Shown: one piece after another, positions 11,364 to 20,280 of the stretch
Numbering within the stretch: position 1 is the first letter of the stretch
Layout: each line of letters starts with the position of its first letter
From: a virus
IMG/VR virus record: IMGVR_UViG_3300020164_000003
Location: 1 to 43,869 of that record
DNA: 43,869 bases
Reading direction: 5' to 3' (one strand)
The notes under the pieces: model-generated
Seen by the model: the letters and a program-made list of their open reading frames with translations, nothing else
Told to the model about the DNA's origin: nothing
The model's database searches: none
Translations under genes and position numbers: made by a program

Positions 11364-13181
11364 TTATGAGTGGCACGCAAGACATTCTTCACCAGAAATA
11401 ATATCATTCATATTAATTTCTTCAATTATTTGCCTTTCAATTTGTTTAGATACTTTATCTGATTTCTTTAAACTATCAGAACGGCAATAATAAAGGGTTG
11501 GAATTTTATTCTTCCACGCCAAAAAATGAACCGCATGAAGATATTTAATGTGAGCATCCGGTCTGAAAAATAAATTTAATGATTGTGTTTGATCAATATA
11601 TTTTTGTCTATCGGCAGCAAGATCAACAACCCATCTTTGATCTAATTCCATAGCAGTTTTGAATATTTCCTTTTCATCATCGGAAAAAATATCCATATGT
11701 TGAATTGAACCATCATTTGTTATGATATCCATCCAAACATCATCATATATTAACTTTGGATTTTCTTCAATCTTTTTCTTGATGACATCATCAAGAACAT
11801 AATTCTTATTTAAATGAGAACCCGACATAGTATCTTGGCGATATGCGTTTGCTCTGATTGGTTCAATAGATGGACTAATATTACCCATGATAATTGAAGT
11901 TGATGCTGTTGGAGCAATTGCCATTAGGTGACTGAATCGTTTAAAGGGAACATCTTCTGGTCTACGACCTTCTTGAAAATCTGGACAATTCCCACGTTCT
12001 TCTCCAAGTTCATAGTTAGCTTGATCTAACTTTTCTCTAAAATTCTTAAATATCATAATATTCCTAGATTTAGCAAGAGCAGATTCAAAAGGAATATTAT
12101 TTTGTTGAAGATATGTATGAAAACCAAGAACCCCAACTCCAATTGCTCGCTCTCTAAACGCAGAATATTTTGCCCTTGGAATAGAATTTGGGGCGTTATC
12201 AATGAATGTTGTCAAAACATTATCTAACATTTCAGCAATATCTTTGAAAAATTGATAGTTATCTTTATATTCATCATAATAACGAAGATTCAACGAAGAT
12301 AAACAACAAACAGCCGTTCTATCTTCTCCTGTGGGAAGTAAAATTTCTGCACAAAGATTACTTTGTTTAATTTCCAAATTAATGTTTTTTTGGAAATCTG
12401 GCATTTGTTCATTAGCAGTATCAATGAATAGAATATATGGTTCTCCGCTTTGCATTCTCAAATCAAGAATCTTTTGCCAAACTTCTTTTGCTGAAACAAT
12501 TTCCCGCGAATTTTCTGGATCATGCTTATCATACAAATGCCAAGAATCGTCAAAATCTGGATCTATCATACACCGCTCAATAATATTCATAAACTTGTCA
12601 GTTAGAATAATGCCGTGATGTAGATTAAGACACTTAATATTTTGATCTCCGGTCGGTTTACGCATTTCCAAAAACATAAGAACGTCTGGATGATCAACCC
12701 TTAGATACGCAACATAAGACCCCCTACGGGTAGATCCTTGCTTATATGCCAAACAAGAAGCATCATAAATTTTAAGATGGGGCATAACCCCAACAGACTT
12801 ATCATCAGCAGAACGAATTTGAACTCCAATACCAACCCCACCCCCTAACATTGAAAGTGTATTAACTTCTGAAAGGGTATCAATCAACCCAGAAGCAGAA
12901 TCTTCCATTGAAGAAAGATAACACGAAATAGGAAGTCCATTTTTAGATTTTCCATATGAAAGAATTGGAGTAGCAAATGATAACCAATGTTTAGATGAAT
13001 ACTCATATAATCGTTGAGCATGTTCTAGATTTGAACCAAACGCTTTAGATACATAAGCAAATCTTTCTTGTGGAGATGCTTCATCACTCCTCATATATGA
13101 TTCTTTTAAGCGTTTAATGCCCAAAGAATCAAACAAATCATCTCTCTCCGGGTTTATCTGAATTCCTAGATATTCTTCCAT
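11364..13181 (-). CDS. nrdA: Class I ribonucleotide reductase large subunit
   Basis: The catalytic alpha subunit. The start MEEYLGIQ was chosen because AGGAG lies four bases before it; the longer frame overlaps mazG. Visible residues are the redox cysteine in LPISCYLSS (C87), the active-site Cys and Glu in NLCAEI (about 275-280), the second redox Cys in VCCLSSLNL, the tyrosine pair YY near the end and C-terminal CLAC. At 605 residues it is shorter than E. coli NrdA (761); the N-terminal ATP-cone is missing, so dATP feedback at that site should be absent, which would favour unrestrained dNTP supply. Confidence 0.95.
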   Translation of the reverse strand: MEEYLGIQINPERDDLFDSLGIKRLKESYMRSDEASPQERFAYVSKAFGSNLEHAQRLYEYSSKHWLSFATPILSYGKSKNGLPISCYLSSMEDSASGLIDTLSEVNTLSMLGGGVGIGVQIRSADDKSVGVMPHLKIYDASCLAYKQGSTRRGSYVAYLRVDHPDVLMFLEMRKPTGDQNIKCLNLHHGIILTDKFMNIIERCMIDPDFDDSWHLYDKHDPENSREIVSAKEVWQKILDLRMQSGEPYILFIDTANEQMPDFQKNINLEIKQSNLCAEILLPTGEDRTAVCCLSSLNLRYYDEYKDNYQFFKDIAEMLDNVLTTFIDNAPNSIPRAKYSAFRERAIGVGVLGFHTYLQQNNIPFESALAKSRNIMIFKNFREKLDQANYELGEERGNCPDFQEGRRPEDVPFKRFSHLMAIAPTASTSIIMGNISPSIEPIRANAYRQDTMSGSHLNKNYVLDDVIKKKIEENPKLIYDDVWMDIITNDGSIQHMDIFSDDEKEIFKTAMELDQRWVVDLAADRQKYIDQTQSLNLFFRPDAHIKYLHAVHFLAWKNKIPTLYYCRSDSLKKSDKVSKQIERQIIEEINMNDIISGEECLACHS

Positions 13182-13197
13182 TTTCTCCTTCCTTTTT

Positions 13198-13617
13198 TTA
13201 TAGATCGTTTTCTTTTCTATTTTCCGAGTAGTGAACGTCAAATTTACCTGCTGGATAACGATTGATTAACTTATTTACATTTTCTTTAATTACTTCATTT
13301 GGATCAAGATCTAGTGCACGACAAGCATTGATCCAATACCAACAAACGTCTGAAAGTTCTAACATCATATGCCGTTTATTATCTTCAGATAATGGTTTTC
13401 CCTGGAACACTATTTTCTTTACAATTTCAATAAATTCACCAGATTCTGAACAAAGACCCATTGCTCCGGTTAATAGTAAAGAAATATTAACGGTTTTATC
13501 TTCTTGTTTTAATGAAGTTAACCTATTGATAAAAAATTCAAAATCATTGGATTCGTTGGAGGTAACAGATTCCACGAATTCCTTATATCTATTCAAATCA
13601 AAACCATTCTTATTCAT
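13198..13617 (-). CDS. mazG: MazG-like nucleotide pyrophosphohydrolase
   Basis: A 139-residue all-alpha NTP pyrophosphohydrolase. The magnesium-binding motifs are SESGEFIEI (E58, E61, E64) and ELSDVCWYW (E87, D90), in the order of MazG-type proteins. Family members hydrolyse NTPs or dNTPs to monophosphates; in marine phages MazG has been proposed either to change alarmone levels or to supply dNMPs from host DNA. Its place between thyX and nrdA, overlapping thyX by eight bases, favours a nucleotide-pool role. Confidence 0.85.
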   Translation of the reverse strand: MNKNGFDLNRYKEFVESVTSNESNDFEFFINRLTSLKQEDKTVNISLLLTGAMGLCSESGEFIEIVKKIVFQGKPLSEDNKRHMMLELSDVCWYWINACRALDLDPNEVIKENVNKLINRYPAGKFDVHYSENRKENDL

Positions 13618-14263
13618 TAATAAAACTCCTAATCATTGGAAAAATAGGTTCTAAAGCATTGACACAAGCAATAGCAACTTCCCTATGCTCTTTTTGGGTT
13701 TCAATACCACTTCGTATTTGTATATAATGAATCCAACTCCTCAATGAACCTTTCATATACATTCTGGACTTAGTAAGTCCTTCTGGCAGAATTACTCTCG
13801 CCTGTTCTTTGGCAATACCATTTTCAATTGCCGATTCATAAGCATCTGTAATACTTTCAATTAGCTGTTCTTGATAATCAATCCATTGACGTTGAAGTTC
13901 TTCATCATCTACATCAATACTATTTTGTCTGTTCTTTAAATCTTGAAGTCTTGCTTCTCTTGTAACAAACCCTAAATCTTTGGTTGGATCAGCATAACGT
14001 TGACTAAATTCCTGAAAAACAAAACTACGATGTCTGAGTATTTGTCTGGCAATATCTCTTGTAGTTTCAATTTCTAATGTAGCATCAACCATTTCCAATG
14101 GAGACCAATGTTTGTGGTCTATAAGATATTTGACTAGTTTTTCGGCAGTAGAATCATTATTCTGGTTGGATGGATTGGAAACTCTAGCAACATAAGCAAT
14201 CTGTTCCAATAGATTTTTATCACCATCAACATCTTGAGTAAAACTTTTTAACTTTACATTCAT
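13610..14263 (-). CDS. thyX: Flavin-dependent thymidylate synthase
   Basis: ThyX methylates dUMP to dTMP using FAD, NADPH and methylene-tetrahydrofolate, without DHFR. The family signature RHRx7S is exact (R77-H78-R79, S87, in RHRSFVFQEFSQRY), and C-terminal residues GSLRSWIHYIQIRS match the substrate-binding helix. Length 217 is typical. Coupled to mazG by overlap and 13 bases downstream of primase. With the dCMP deaminase at 42349 (dCMP to dUMP) it completes dTMP synthesis, useful for a very AT-rich genome. Confidence 0.95.
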   Translation of the reverse strand: MNVKLKSFTQDVDGDKNLLEQIAYVARVSNPSNQNNDSTAEKLVKYLIDHKHWSPLEMVDATLEIETTRDIARQILRHRSFVFQEFSQRYADPTKDLGFVTREARLQDLKNRQNSIDVDDEELQRQWIDYQEQLIESITDAYESAIENGIAKEQARVILPEGLTKSRMYMKGSLRSWIHYIQIRSGIETQKEHREVAIACVNALEPIFPMIRSFINE

Positions 14264-14276
14264 TTATAACTCCAAA

Positions 14277-15287
14277 TTAACATTTTTTCCATTTAGCAAA
14301 TTCCATTTTTGCTCTTAATCCATCAAATGTATTTTCATTAATTATACGATGAATCTCAGGCTTAGTCAAACCATTTAAAACTGCTTCATTAATATCCTTT
14401 CCCTTAAAAGACTCTGGGAAAAGACAAACTTTAAATCCAGCATCTATTGCTCTTTGAATTTGTTTCGCAATGTGTGGATTTCTTGGTTCATTATCTGAGA
14501 TCAAAACTAAATTATCTTTACCCAAAACTTCAGCAACAGTCAGATTGGCATCAGCAGTTGCCACAGAATTCTTCAAAAATAAACTATCAATTGGACCCTC
14601 AACAACCAATATAGGTTCTTCTTTATTAACCTTATCCAATCCAAATAATTTTAAACTCTCATCTAATTTTACGGTAATATACCTTAATGGATTTTTTCCC
14701 AATGCCCTACCTTGAAAAGCAAATAGATTTCCATCTTCATCTCGAAATGGGATTACTAATCTTTCATCATTATCCAACAATTCCTTATCATACTCTGGAA
14801 ATATATCATGAACAAAATTCTTAAAATCCTGAGCATAATATAGATCTTTATGAGATCCTTTTGGAATCCTTCTATCCAAAACATACTTCTTAGCAAAATG
14901 ACTTTCAACCAATGAAGCAATGGTAGGAATATTTAGTTCAGTCTTTTTCTTAAAAACAGGTTTCTTAAATGTGAACTCTGGTTTTTTATAATTGTGTTGT
15001 TTAGTTTCCCCATTAAAAAAACGTTCAAACGCATATTCTTTGGCAAGAGTGGAATCTAATCTTTGAATAAAATTATAAAAAGTTGTACTACAACCATCAT
15101 CATTGAAACACTTATAGAAAAGATCATTTCCTTTTTTATAGAGAAACCCCCTCTTTTTAGTCTTCTTCTTCTGAGAATCCCCACAGAAAGGACATCTACA
15201 ATTCCACAAATCAGAAGATTTCTGAATAAATCCTTCCAAACGGGGAGAAATAATCTTTAAATATTTCGTATCAATATAAAATGACAT
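14277..15287 (-). CDS. 61: DNA primase, T4 gp61-like
   Basis: Makes RNA primers for lagging-strand synthesis with helicase gp41. An N-terminal zinc-binding domain has CRCPFC (C30, C32, C35) and KCFNDDGC (C60, C66). A Toprim catalytic domain follows: the Glu motif LVVEGPIDSLF near residue 229 and the Asp motif SDNEPRNPH near 267. The middle FTFKKPVFKKK is a basic linker. At 336 residues it is close to T4 gp61 (342). It is the first gene after a sigma70-like promoter at 15323 and heads the thyX-mazG-nrdAB operon. Confidence 0.9.
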   Translation of the reverse strand: MSFYIDTKYLKIISPRLEGFIQKSSDLWNCRCPFCGDSQKKKTKKRGFLYKKGNDLFYKCFNDDGCSTTFYNFIQRLDSTLAKEYAFERFFNGETKQHNYKKPEFTFKKPVFKKKTELNIPTIASLVESHFAKKYVLDRRIPKGSHKDLYYAQDFKNFVHDIFPEYDKELLDNDERLVIPFRDEDGNLFAFQGRALGKNPLRYITVKLDESLKLFGLDKVNKEEPILVVEGPIDSLFLKNSVATADANLTVAEVLGKDNLVLISDNEPRNPHIAKQIQRAIDAGFKVCLFPESFKGKDINEAVLNGLTKPEIHRIINENTFDGLRAKMEFAKWKKC

Positions 15288-15322
15288 TTTTATTTTCTTA
15301 CAAAATTAATATCTAGAGTGTA

Positions 15323-15351
15323 ATAATACCTTAACATAATAAAAAAGTCAA
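15323..15351 (-). promoter_or_regulatory. Sigma70-like promoter of the primase operon
   Basis: TTGACT (15346-15351), a 17-base spacer and TATTAT (15323-15328). Transcription would start about 30 bases before the primase ATG. The -35 element is also the descending arm of the terminator hairpin at 15345-15371, so end of late transcription and start of early transcription share bases. Confidence 0.78.
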
Positions 15352-15371
15352 ACTAAAAAATAGCTTGACTT
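15336..15371 (-). terminator. Rho-independent terminator after the lysis/late genes
   Basis: The hairpin has arms at 15345-15355 and 15361-15371: AAGTCAA, a G-T pair and CTA, with a five-base loop. A run of Ts follows on the minus strand. It ends transcripts coming from the endolysin and membrane protein genes before the primase operon. Confidence 0.8.
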
Positions 15372-15428
15372 TCTGGATTTTTATTATATACTATCTATGT
15401 GGTCGGTTGATAGTTTGTTTCTAAATAA

Positions 15429-15971
15429 TTAATCTATTTCTTTGAATGCTCTTGTACATAAGTTCTCAATAGGCATACAATATGCGAATCTAGTATCAAA
15501 TGTCATTGTTATTGTTTTTGCTGTTCCAAAGATTTTATTGATTTGAATTGGGATTTGTTGATTTTCTTCACACCCTTGCTTTGGATCACAAACCTTGAGT
15601 TTTATGATTCCTAATAGACCATTGATTTTATCAATTGCTGCGATTTTATAAATTTCTTGTCTTTTTAAATTTCCTGCTACACTCTCAATAACTAAGAAAC
15701 TTCCATCTAAATCAGCATCATCAATATTGATTATTAAATCTCCGATTGATGATCTCCACTTTCCTTCTATATATTTTAATAACTTTTCATTACTTTCGGT
15801 ATGAAGAATAGCAAGTTCTTCATGATTATCCATATTTGATGAAAGGTTTATTGGGGTAAAATATTCTTGCCAGAAAAGACCGCCAATACACCCAAGAACA
15901 ATTCCCAGACTAAAAACTTTTAATTTTGATTTGAAATCTAAACAGGACATTTTGGTTTCTTCTTTTACCAT
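15429..15971 (-). CDS. Membrane-anchored protein with exported domain (180 aa)
   Basis: Not recognised. A short cytoplasmic start, one membrane helix (VFSLGIVLGCIGGLFWQEYF, about residues 19-38) and an exported domain of about 140 residues with four cysteines near its end (VCDPKQGC, YCMPIENLC), which suggests disulfides in the periplasm. It directly follows a coiled-coil membrane protein and the endolysin and is ended by a terminator. The position would suit a spanin-like or lysis-control protein, but there is no sequence match to known ones. Confidence 0.6.
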   Translation of the reverse strand: MVKEETKMSCLDFKSKLKVFSLGIVLGCIGGLFWQEYFTPINLSSNMDNHEELAILHTESNEKLLKYIEGKWRSSIGDLIINIDDADLDGSFLVIESVAGNLKRQEIYKIAAIDKINGLLGIIKLKVCDPKQGCEENQQIPIQINKIFGTAKTITMTFDTRFAYCMPIENLCTRAFKEID

Positions 15972-15977
15972 TTGGAT

Positions 15978-16382
15978 TTACCTTTTATTATATTCCTCAA
16001 TAACTTTATGCACGAGTGCTTTTGAACTTTCGGCATTTGTCATTGATTCGTTTCTAGATGAATTTAAAACTACGTTGTTCCAAATCAAACCCAAGAATGA
16101 CATTAGGACGAATCCAACCAAAGCAAAGAATAATTTCCGTATTAACCGCATCTCAGGCATTTCTTGCCTCAAAGAATCTACCATTTCTTCCAAATCACAA
16201 ATTCTTTCTTCAAAGTCGGCAACATTCTTTTGACTGCGAATATCGTCTTTTAGAGCGTCTAATTTATTTAATAACTCTGAATATTTCTCATCTAACTTAT
16301 TTAGATATTTTTGGTTTTCTAGAAGATCTCTTTCTAATATAAAGATCTTTGACCAAGGATCTTGTTGATTATTTTGTGACAC
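15978..16382 (-). CDS. Coiled-coil membrane protein next to the endolysin (134 aa)
   Basis: Residues about 15-80 have strong heptad character (LERDLLENQKYLNKLDEKY, then LEEMVDSLRQEMPE), followed by one membrane helix (KLFFALVGFVLMSFLGLIW, about 83-101) and a short polar tail. The likely topology is a cytoplasmic coiled coil anchored in the inner membrane. A late promoter lies 82-89 bases upstream of its ATG and the GH19 endolysin is the preceding gene, so a holin, antiholin or regulator of lysis is plausible. Tail tape or chaperone roles cannot be excluded. Confidence 0.6.
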   Translation of the reverse strand: MSQNNQQDPWSKIFILERDLLENQKYLNKLDEKYSELLNKLDALKDDIRSQKNVADFEERICDLEEMVDSLRQEMPEMRLIRKLFFALVGFVLMSFLGLIWNNVVLNSSRNESMTNAESSKALVHKVIEEYNKR

Positions 16383-16463
16383 TATCTTATTCCTTTATTA
16401 AATGTTTTTGAGGTTTTCAATAAAGGGATTTGCGTCCCCCAAAATTTATATTGATTTCAATAC

Positions 16464-16471
16464 TATTTATA
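16464..16471 (-). promoter_or_regulatory. T4-type late promoter in the lysis block
   Basis: An exact TATAAATA between the endolysin stop and the coiled-coil membrane protein gene, in non-coding DNA, which supports a real late promoter. Confidence 0.68.
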
Positions 16472-16483
16472 ATCATTTGAAAC

Positions 16484-17266
16484 TCAAGATTTGAGAATAA
16501 ACAGTGCTTTTGTAAAACGAACTTTACGATCTGTCAATCCAATAGTCCCGCCATTAATTAATTTTGTCATTTTTACTATATCATTTTTATCGCAAGTTTT
16601 ATTGATATTTTTAAAATTCCAATACCAACAGGCGGATTTAATACAAATTTCTTTACTAGTTAAAATTAAATCTGGATCACTAACTAATCTCAAATCTTTA
16701 AATAGAAATTTTGAACATTGAATATAATTAGATTTTCCTGTAATTTGAATTGGACCTCTACCCCTAAATTTCCATCCTTCTTCTGGTCCATTGCCCATCC
16801 TACCGCCATATATCTTATTGGCGGTTAATTGCGGATTCTTAGCGAATGGTTTTGCTGCAACTACAGAAGCAAATCTTCTTGGGAAAGTTTTCCGCAACCC
16901 TTGAGCAGAATACTTTAAGTTCTCTTCAATATCAGTAAAATCTGAACTTTCATGTCCAGTTTGTGCCAGGAATCCAGCAACTCTTTCTGGAGTATTGATT
17001 TTATATTCTGGTAATATAAAATATAATGCGTCAAACCATTCTTCTGATTCTGGATTTACTATTATTTTTGAGAATTTTTCATAAGTAAACTCAAAAGTAT
17101 AAGGATTTTGTGGAACATCAACAATAATTTTTTCTGATGGTTTTTTATCCATAGGCATTTCATATTTCAAATCAGAATATGTCTCATCTATAGCATCTTG
17201 TAAAATTTGTTCAGCTTCAGAATTTTTCTTTGCGAAAATTGAAAATATTTTTAATAATGTATTCAT
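16484..17266 (-). CDS. GH19 endolysin (chitinase-like muramidase)
   Basis: A 260-residue lytic enzyme of glycoside hydrolase family 19, which in phages cuts peptidoglycan. The catalytic segment is FLAQTGHESSDF (E106 as acid) and IEENLKYSAQG (E115 as second acid), followed by ANKIYGGRMGNG and FRGRGPIQITGKSNY. The first 60 residues form a separate segment with an N-terminal hydrophobic start (LLKIFSIF) that is too short and lysine-flanked to be a sure signal peptide. It is followed by two membrane protein genes, so this is probably the lysis cassette. A virion-associated role is the alternative. Confidence 0.88.
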   Translation of the reverse strand: MNTLLKIFSIFAKKNSEAEQILQDAIDETYSDLKYEMPMDKKPSEKIIVDVPQNPYTFEFTYEKFSKIIVNPESEEWFDALYFILPEYKINTPERVAGFLAQTGHESSDFTDIEENLKYSAQGLRKTFPRRFASVVAAKPFAKNPQLTANKIYGGRMGNGPEEGWKFRGRGPIQITGKSNYIQCSKFLFKDLRLVSDPDLILTSKEICIKSACWYWNFKNINKTCDKNDIVKMTKLINGGTIGLTDRKVRFTKALFILKS

Positions 17267-17308
17267 ATAAATTTTTCTGCTCTCATTTTATATTATAACA
17301 ATTTGATA

Positions 17309-19057
17309 TTAATAAATTTCTCGCCATTGGAAATCTACCCACAATTTAGTTGTCCCCCCAATAGCTTTCCCACAAACAACATAAATTTCACTATTAGATG
17401 AATCTTGATTTTGAGCAATAAAATTTTTCTTGGCATTACTAGGTTGATTTACTGGCGCAGTACCAGTACCTTTAGCACTACCACCAGGACTTGATGTACC
17501 TGCAATGCCCCCATCTAATCTATCACCACCAGTAATTGCCGTGGCAGATAGATTATATTCTACAGCAGAATCCGCCGAAACTGAAATCCAAGTAGAATTA
17601 GCTAATGTAATATTTGATAAATTTGCTAATTTAATTAAACTCCAGTAAGCAGGAAAGTCTTCGGCATAAATATTGATATTTCCGGATTTTACTATCACTC
17701 TATTGGGGTACGTTCTAAATGAATTTTTTAATCTAATCGCAATAATAGGGTATATCCCATCTGCTACTGCAATTGATTGTGACGTTTGCCCAGAATCTAC
17801 ACTAAAATCAATACCAGACTCCATATATCCACCTTCCGATACCACAGTTGAACAGATTTGATCAAAGTATGCTCCGGCGGTAGTTCCAATATTTCTTATT
17901 TCACATCTAACTGGCAAATTGGGGTTGCTCATATAAACCACTGGCAAGTTATTATCATTATAAAATTCATGGGCTACTATCGTTTGTCCATTGTGAACAA
18001 ATCCACAACGAACACGGCCTACTCCCAACCATTGAAAGTCTATAAAAAAAATCTGTGTTTTTGTGATATCCAAATTCCAACTACCAACTAGTCCAAAGTT
18101 AGATCCATCGGTTGAAGTTCCTGCTATAGTAGTATTACAAGTATCGCGGTTCCATTTATCTTGTGTAATTCGTCTTGTATCTGATGGCGAACCGCTTGTA
18201 TTAGTTCTAATAACAAAACTAAGAACACCATTTCCATTTTGTTCAAAATATATGCCATTTAGATCATCAAAATATCCTGTTCTCTTGGTCACGTTAGTTG
18301 TATTTGCGTAAAAGTTTACAGTAGTCTTGATTAACTGACTTTTACCTGGCATATAATTATGATACATTTTAGTTTGATGTATAGCATAACTATTTACATT
18401 ATTAGATGTTGCTAATCTTGCCGCAGATTGATTTGCGATGTGTGTTACTGTTCCATCGTTAGAAACCGTATCTCTAAATGATGAATCAACCCCATAAGTA
18501 TGTTTGTAATCACCAAGCGTAAAGGCTTCAGATACGCGAAGTCTACCAAATGCATCTTGTTGACCATCAACAACTTTAGATGTTACCGTACCTGTTACTG
18601 TTGCATTAACATTACCATCCACAGTTATTGTATTACCTCCATCTTGGATAGTAACTGTGCCATAAACATTTTGACTTGCTGGAAAGTTAATTACATTAGC
18701 AAATATTGTGTTACCAATATTAACGGTTCCATTGACTGTTTGTGTTGCTGGGAAATTGAGTATTGATACATTCCCACCAATAGGTAAATAATTTACTGAT
18801 AATACTCCACCATTACCAACTTCAGTGATATGAGTGTGAACTGGATTATCTGGAGAACTGGCAACGTTTATTGTTGGAATGATATTCACATTACCAGTAA
18901 TAATGATACTTTCAGAACCCAAAGTTACAGGGAATGGGTTCAGATTGCTTACTGGACGGTTGGAATTATATACAATAGTTGGAATTGAATTTCCGGAATC
19001 ATTCTTAATCTCAACTTCATTAATAATGCTATTATTAGAATCAAACAAATATGTCAT
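17309..19057 (-). CDS. Virion structural protein with FGRLRVSE motif
   Basis: A 582-residue protein; the start MTYLFDSN follows GGAG and overlaps the previous stop (ATGA). Residues 1-170 are beta-rich repeats of NGTVNI and NVTGTVT type, like fibrous or bead-forming virion proteins. Then comes DAFGRLRVSEAFTLGDYKH, a motif I know from structural proteins of several tailed phages, followed by a large beta domain. The gene sits in a run of virion-type genes ending at the endolysin. Fibre, whisker or decoration protein are all possible; no receptor-binding domain is evident. Confidence 0.72.
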   Translation of the reverse strand: MTYLFDSNNSIINEVEIKNDSGNSIPTIVYNSNRPVSNLNPFPVTLGSESIIITGNVNIIPTINVASSPDNPVHTHITEVGNGGVLSVNYLPIGGNVSILNFPATQTVNGTVNIGNTIFANVINFPASQNVYGTVTIQDGGNTITVDGNVNATVTGTVTSKVVDGQQDAFGRLRVSEAFTLGDYKHTYGVDSSFRDTVSNDGTVTHIANQSAARLATSNNVNSYAIHQTKMYHNYMPGKSQLIKTTVNFYANTTNVTKRTGYFDDLNGIYFEQNGNGVLSFVIRTNTSGSPSDTRRITQDKWNRDTCNTTIAGTSTDGSNFGLVGSWNLDITKTQIFFIDFQWLGVGRVRCGFVHNGQTIVAHEFYNDNNLPVVYMSNPNLPVRCEIRNIGTTAGAYFDQICSTVVSEGGYMESGIDFSVDSGQTSQSIAVADGIYPIIAIRLKNSFRTYPNRVIVKSGNINIYAEDFPAYWSLIKLANLSNITLANSTWISVSADSAVEYNLSATAITGGDRLDGGIAGTSSPGGSAKGTGTAPVNQPSNAKKNFIAQNQDSSNSEIYVVCGKAIGGTTKLWVDFQWREIY

Positions 19058-20280
19058 ATTATTCTCCAACCATTTCTATAAATCATTTGTATAGCACCGT
19101 TATTAATTTTTAAAATAAATCCACCAGAATCATTATCAACATTTCCAGTTACTGTAATTGGATTTATTGAACAATTACCAGATTCGTCTTTTATAACAAC
19201 AACCTTGCCGTGTTGAGCGGTTGGTTGTAGTGTTATTGTTGTTGGTCCGGCATAATTAATTCCAACATAATAATCATCAGGAACTAAAGAGTATGTATTG
19301 CTTGTTACAAGTCTAGTGTTGTTAGATATAGTATTACTTGTTACATAGTCGAAATAAAATTTTCTATTATCTTGGTTGTATGTTAGATATTTATTTTCCC
19401 CAATAGAATTTGGATCAACATCGTCAAGATACCTAAAGTTTACTTCACCACCTCCAGGACCAACCATTGAGATCTTAGCAATCCAATCTTCCAAAAACTT
19501 CATTTTATTTTGAAGTGCTTTTATTGTAGGATCTACTTTTGGTGAATTTGGATTTGAAAATAGGTTAGTATAATTTTCTGGAATATTATCTTGGGACTTT
19601 AAAGATTCTTCTTTTGATATTGATTGGACCGTTGTTGATATTAAATCTGAATGAGAAAGATCTTCTTCATTCACTATCTCCTCAATTTCTGGTTCCTTGT
19701 CATATAAATCAAGTTCCAAATAGTCCTTTTCTAAAATATCAATTACTTCTTCATCTATATCTTTTTGTTTTTCTGCCAGATTGGAAAAGAAAGTCAATAC
19801 TTCTTCCCTTTTAACTTCAGAAACTCTATGTTCTTCTTTTATTTTTGATAAAGATTCTATTAGAAAACCACTATCAAAAATATTTGTTTTATGACTTAAA
19901 GATTTATTTTTAGTGTTTTTAAATGTTTCTGATAAATTGTTTTTATATTTTGTTGTTGGGTCTTCTTCAATATTTTCAATATCTTTTTGTATCGGTTCTA
20001 AAATATCTTGATCTGAAATATTCTGCTTATTCTCTTCAAATATTTGACTTAATTGCGATAAACCTTCCTTAAAAAAATCAATTCTATTATCTAACGATTT
20101 TTCTTTTACTTCTTTAGTTGTATCTGATAAATTCTTTTTGAATTTTAGAATCTTATTACTTTCTATTTCTACATCATACTCTTCAGAAAGTTTCTCAAAT
20201 AAAGACAAGGGGTTAGAAGAAACTCCTAACCCCTCTCTTTGCTTCTTTAAGTTTTCTTTAAAACTTTCTTTTGGGTCCAT
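19054..20280 (-). CDS. Virion structural protein, helical arm plus beta head
   Basis: A 408-residue protein in two parts. The first 265 residues are charged and helical with a repeated unit: KFKKNLSDTTKEVKEKSL and KYKNNLSETFKNTKNKSL recur about 70 residues apart. A coiled coil (IKALQNKMKFLEDWIAKI) then leads to GPGGGEVNFRYLDDVD and a beta-rich C-terminal domain, a combination common, from memory, in structural proteins of T4-like marine phages. It probably forms a trimeric or multimeric extended virion part. Coupled to the next structural gene by ATGA. Confidence 0.72.
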   Translation of the reverse strand: MDPKESFKENLKKQREGLGVSSNPLSLFEKLSEEYDVEIESNKILKFKKNLSDTTKEVKEKSLDNRIDFFKEGLSQLSQIFEENKQNISDQDILEPIQKDIENIEEDPTTKYKNNLSETFKNTKNKSLSHKTNIFDSGFLIESLSKIKEEHRVSEVKREEVLTFFSNLAEKQKDIDEEVIDILEKDYLELDLYDKEPEIEEIVNEEDLSHSDLISTTVQSISKEESLKSQDNIPENYTNLFSNPNSPKVDPTIKALQNKMKFLEDWIAKISMVGPGGGEVNFRYLDDVDPNSIGENKYLTYNQDNRKFYFDYVTSNTISNNTRLVTSNTYSLVPDDYYVGINYAGPTTITLQPTAQHGKVVVIKDESGNCSINPITVTGNVDNDSGGFILKINNGAIQMIYRNGWRII

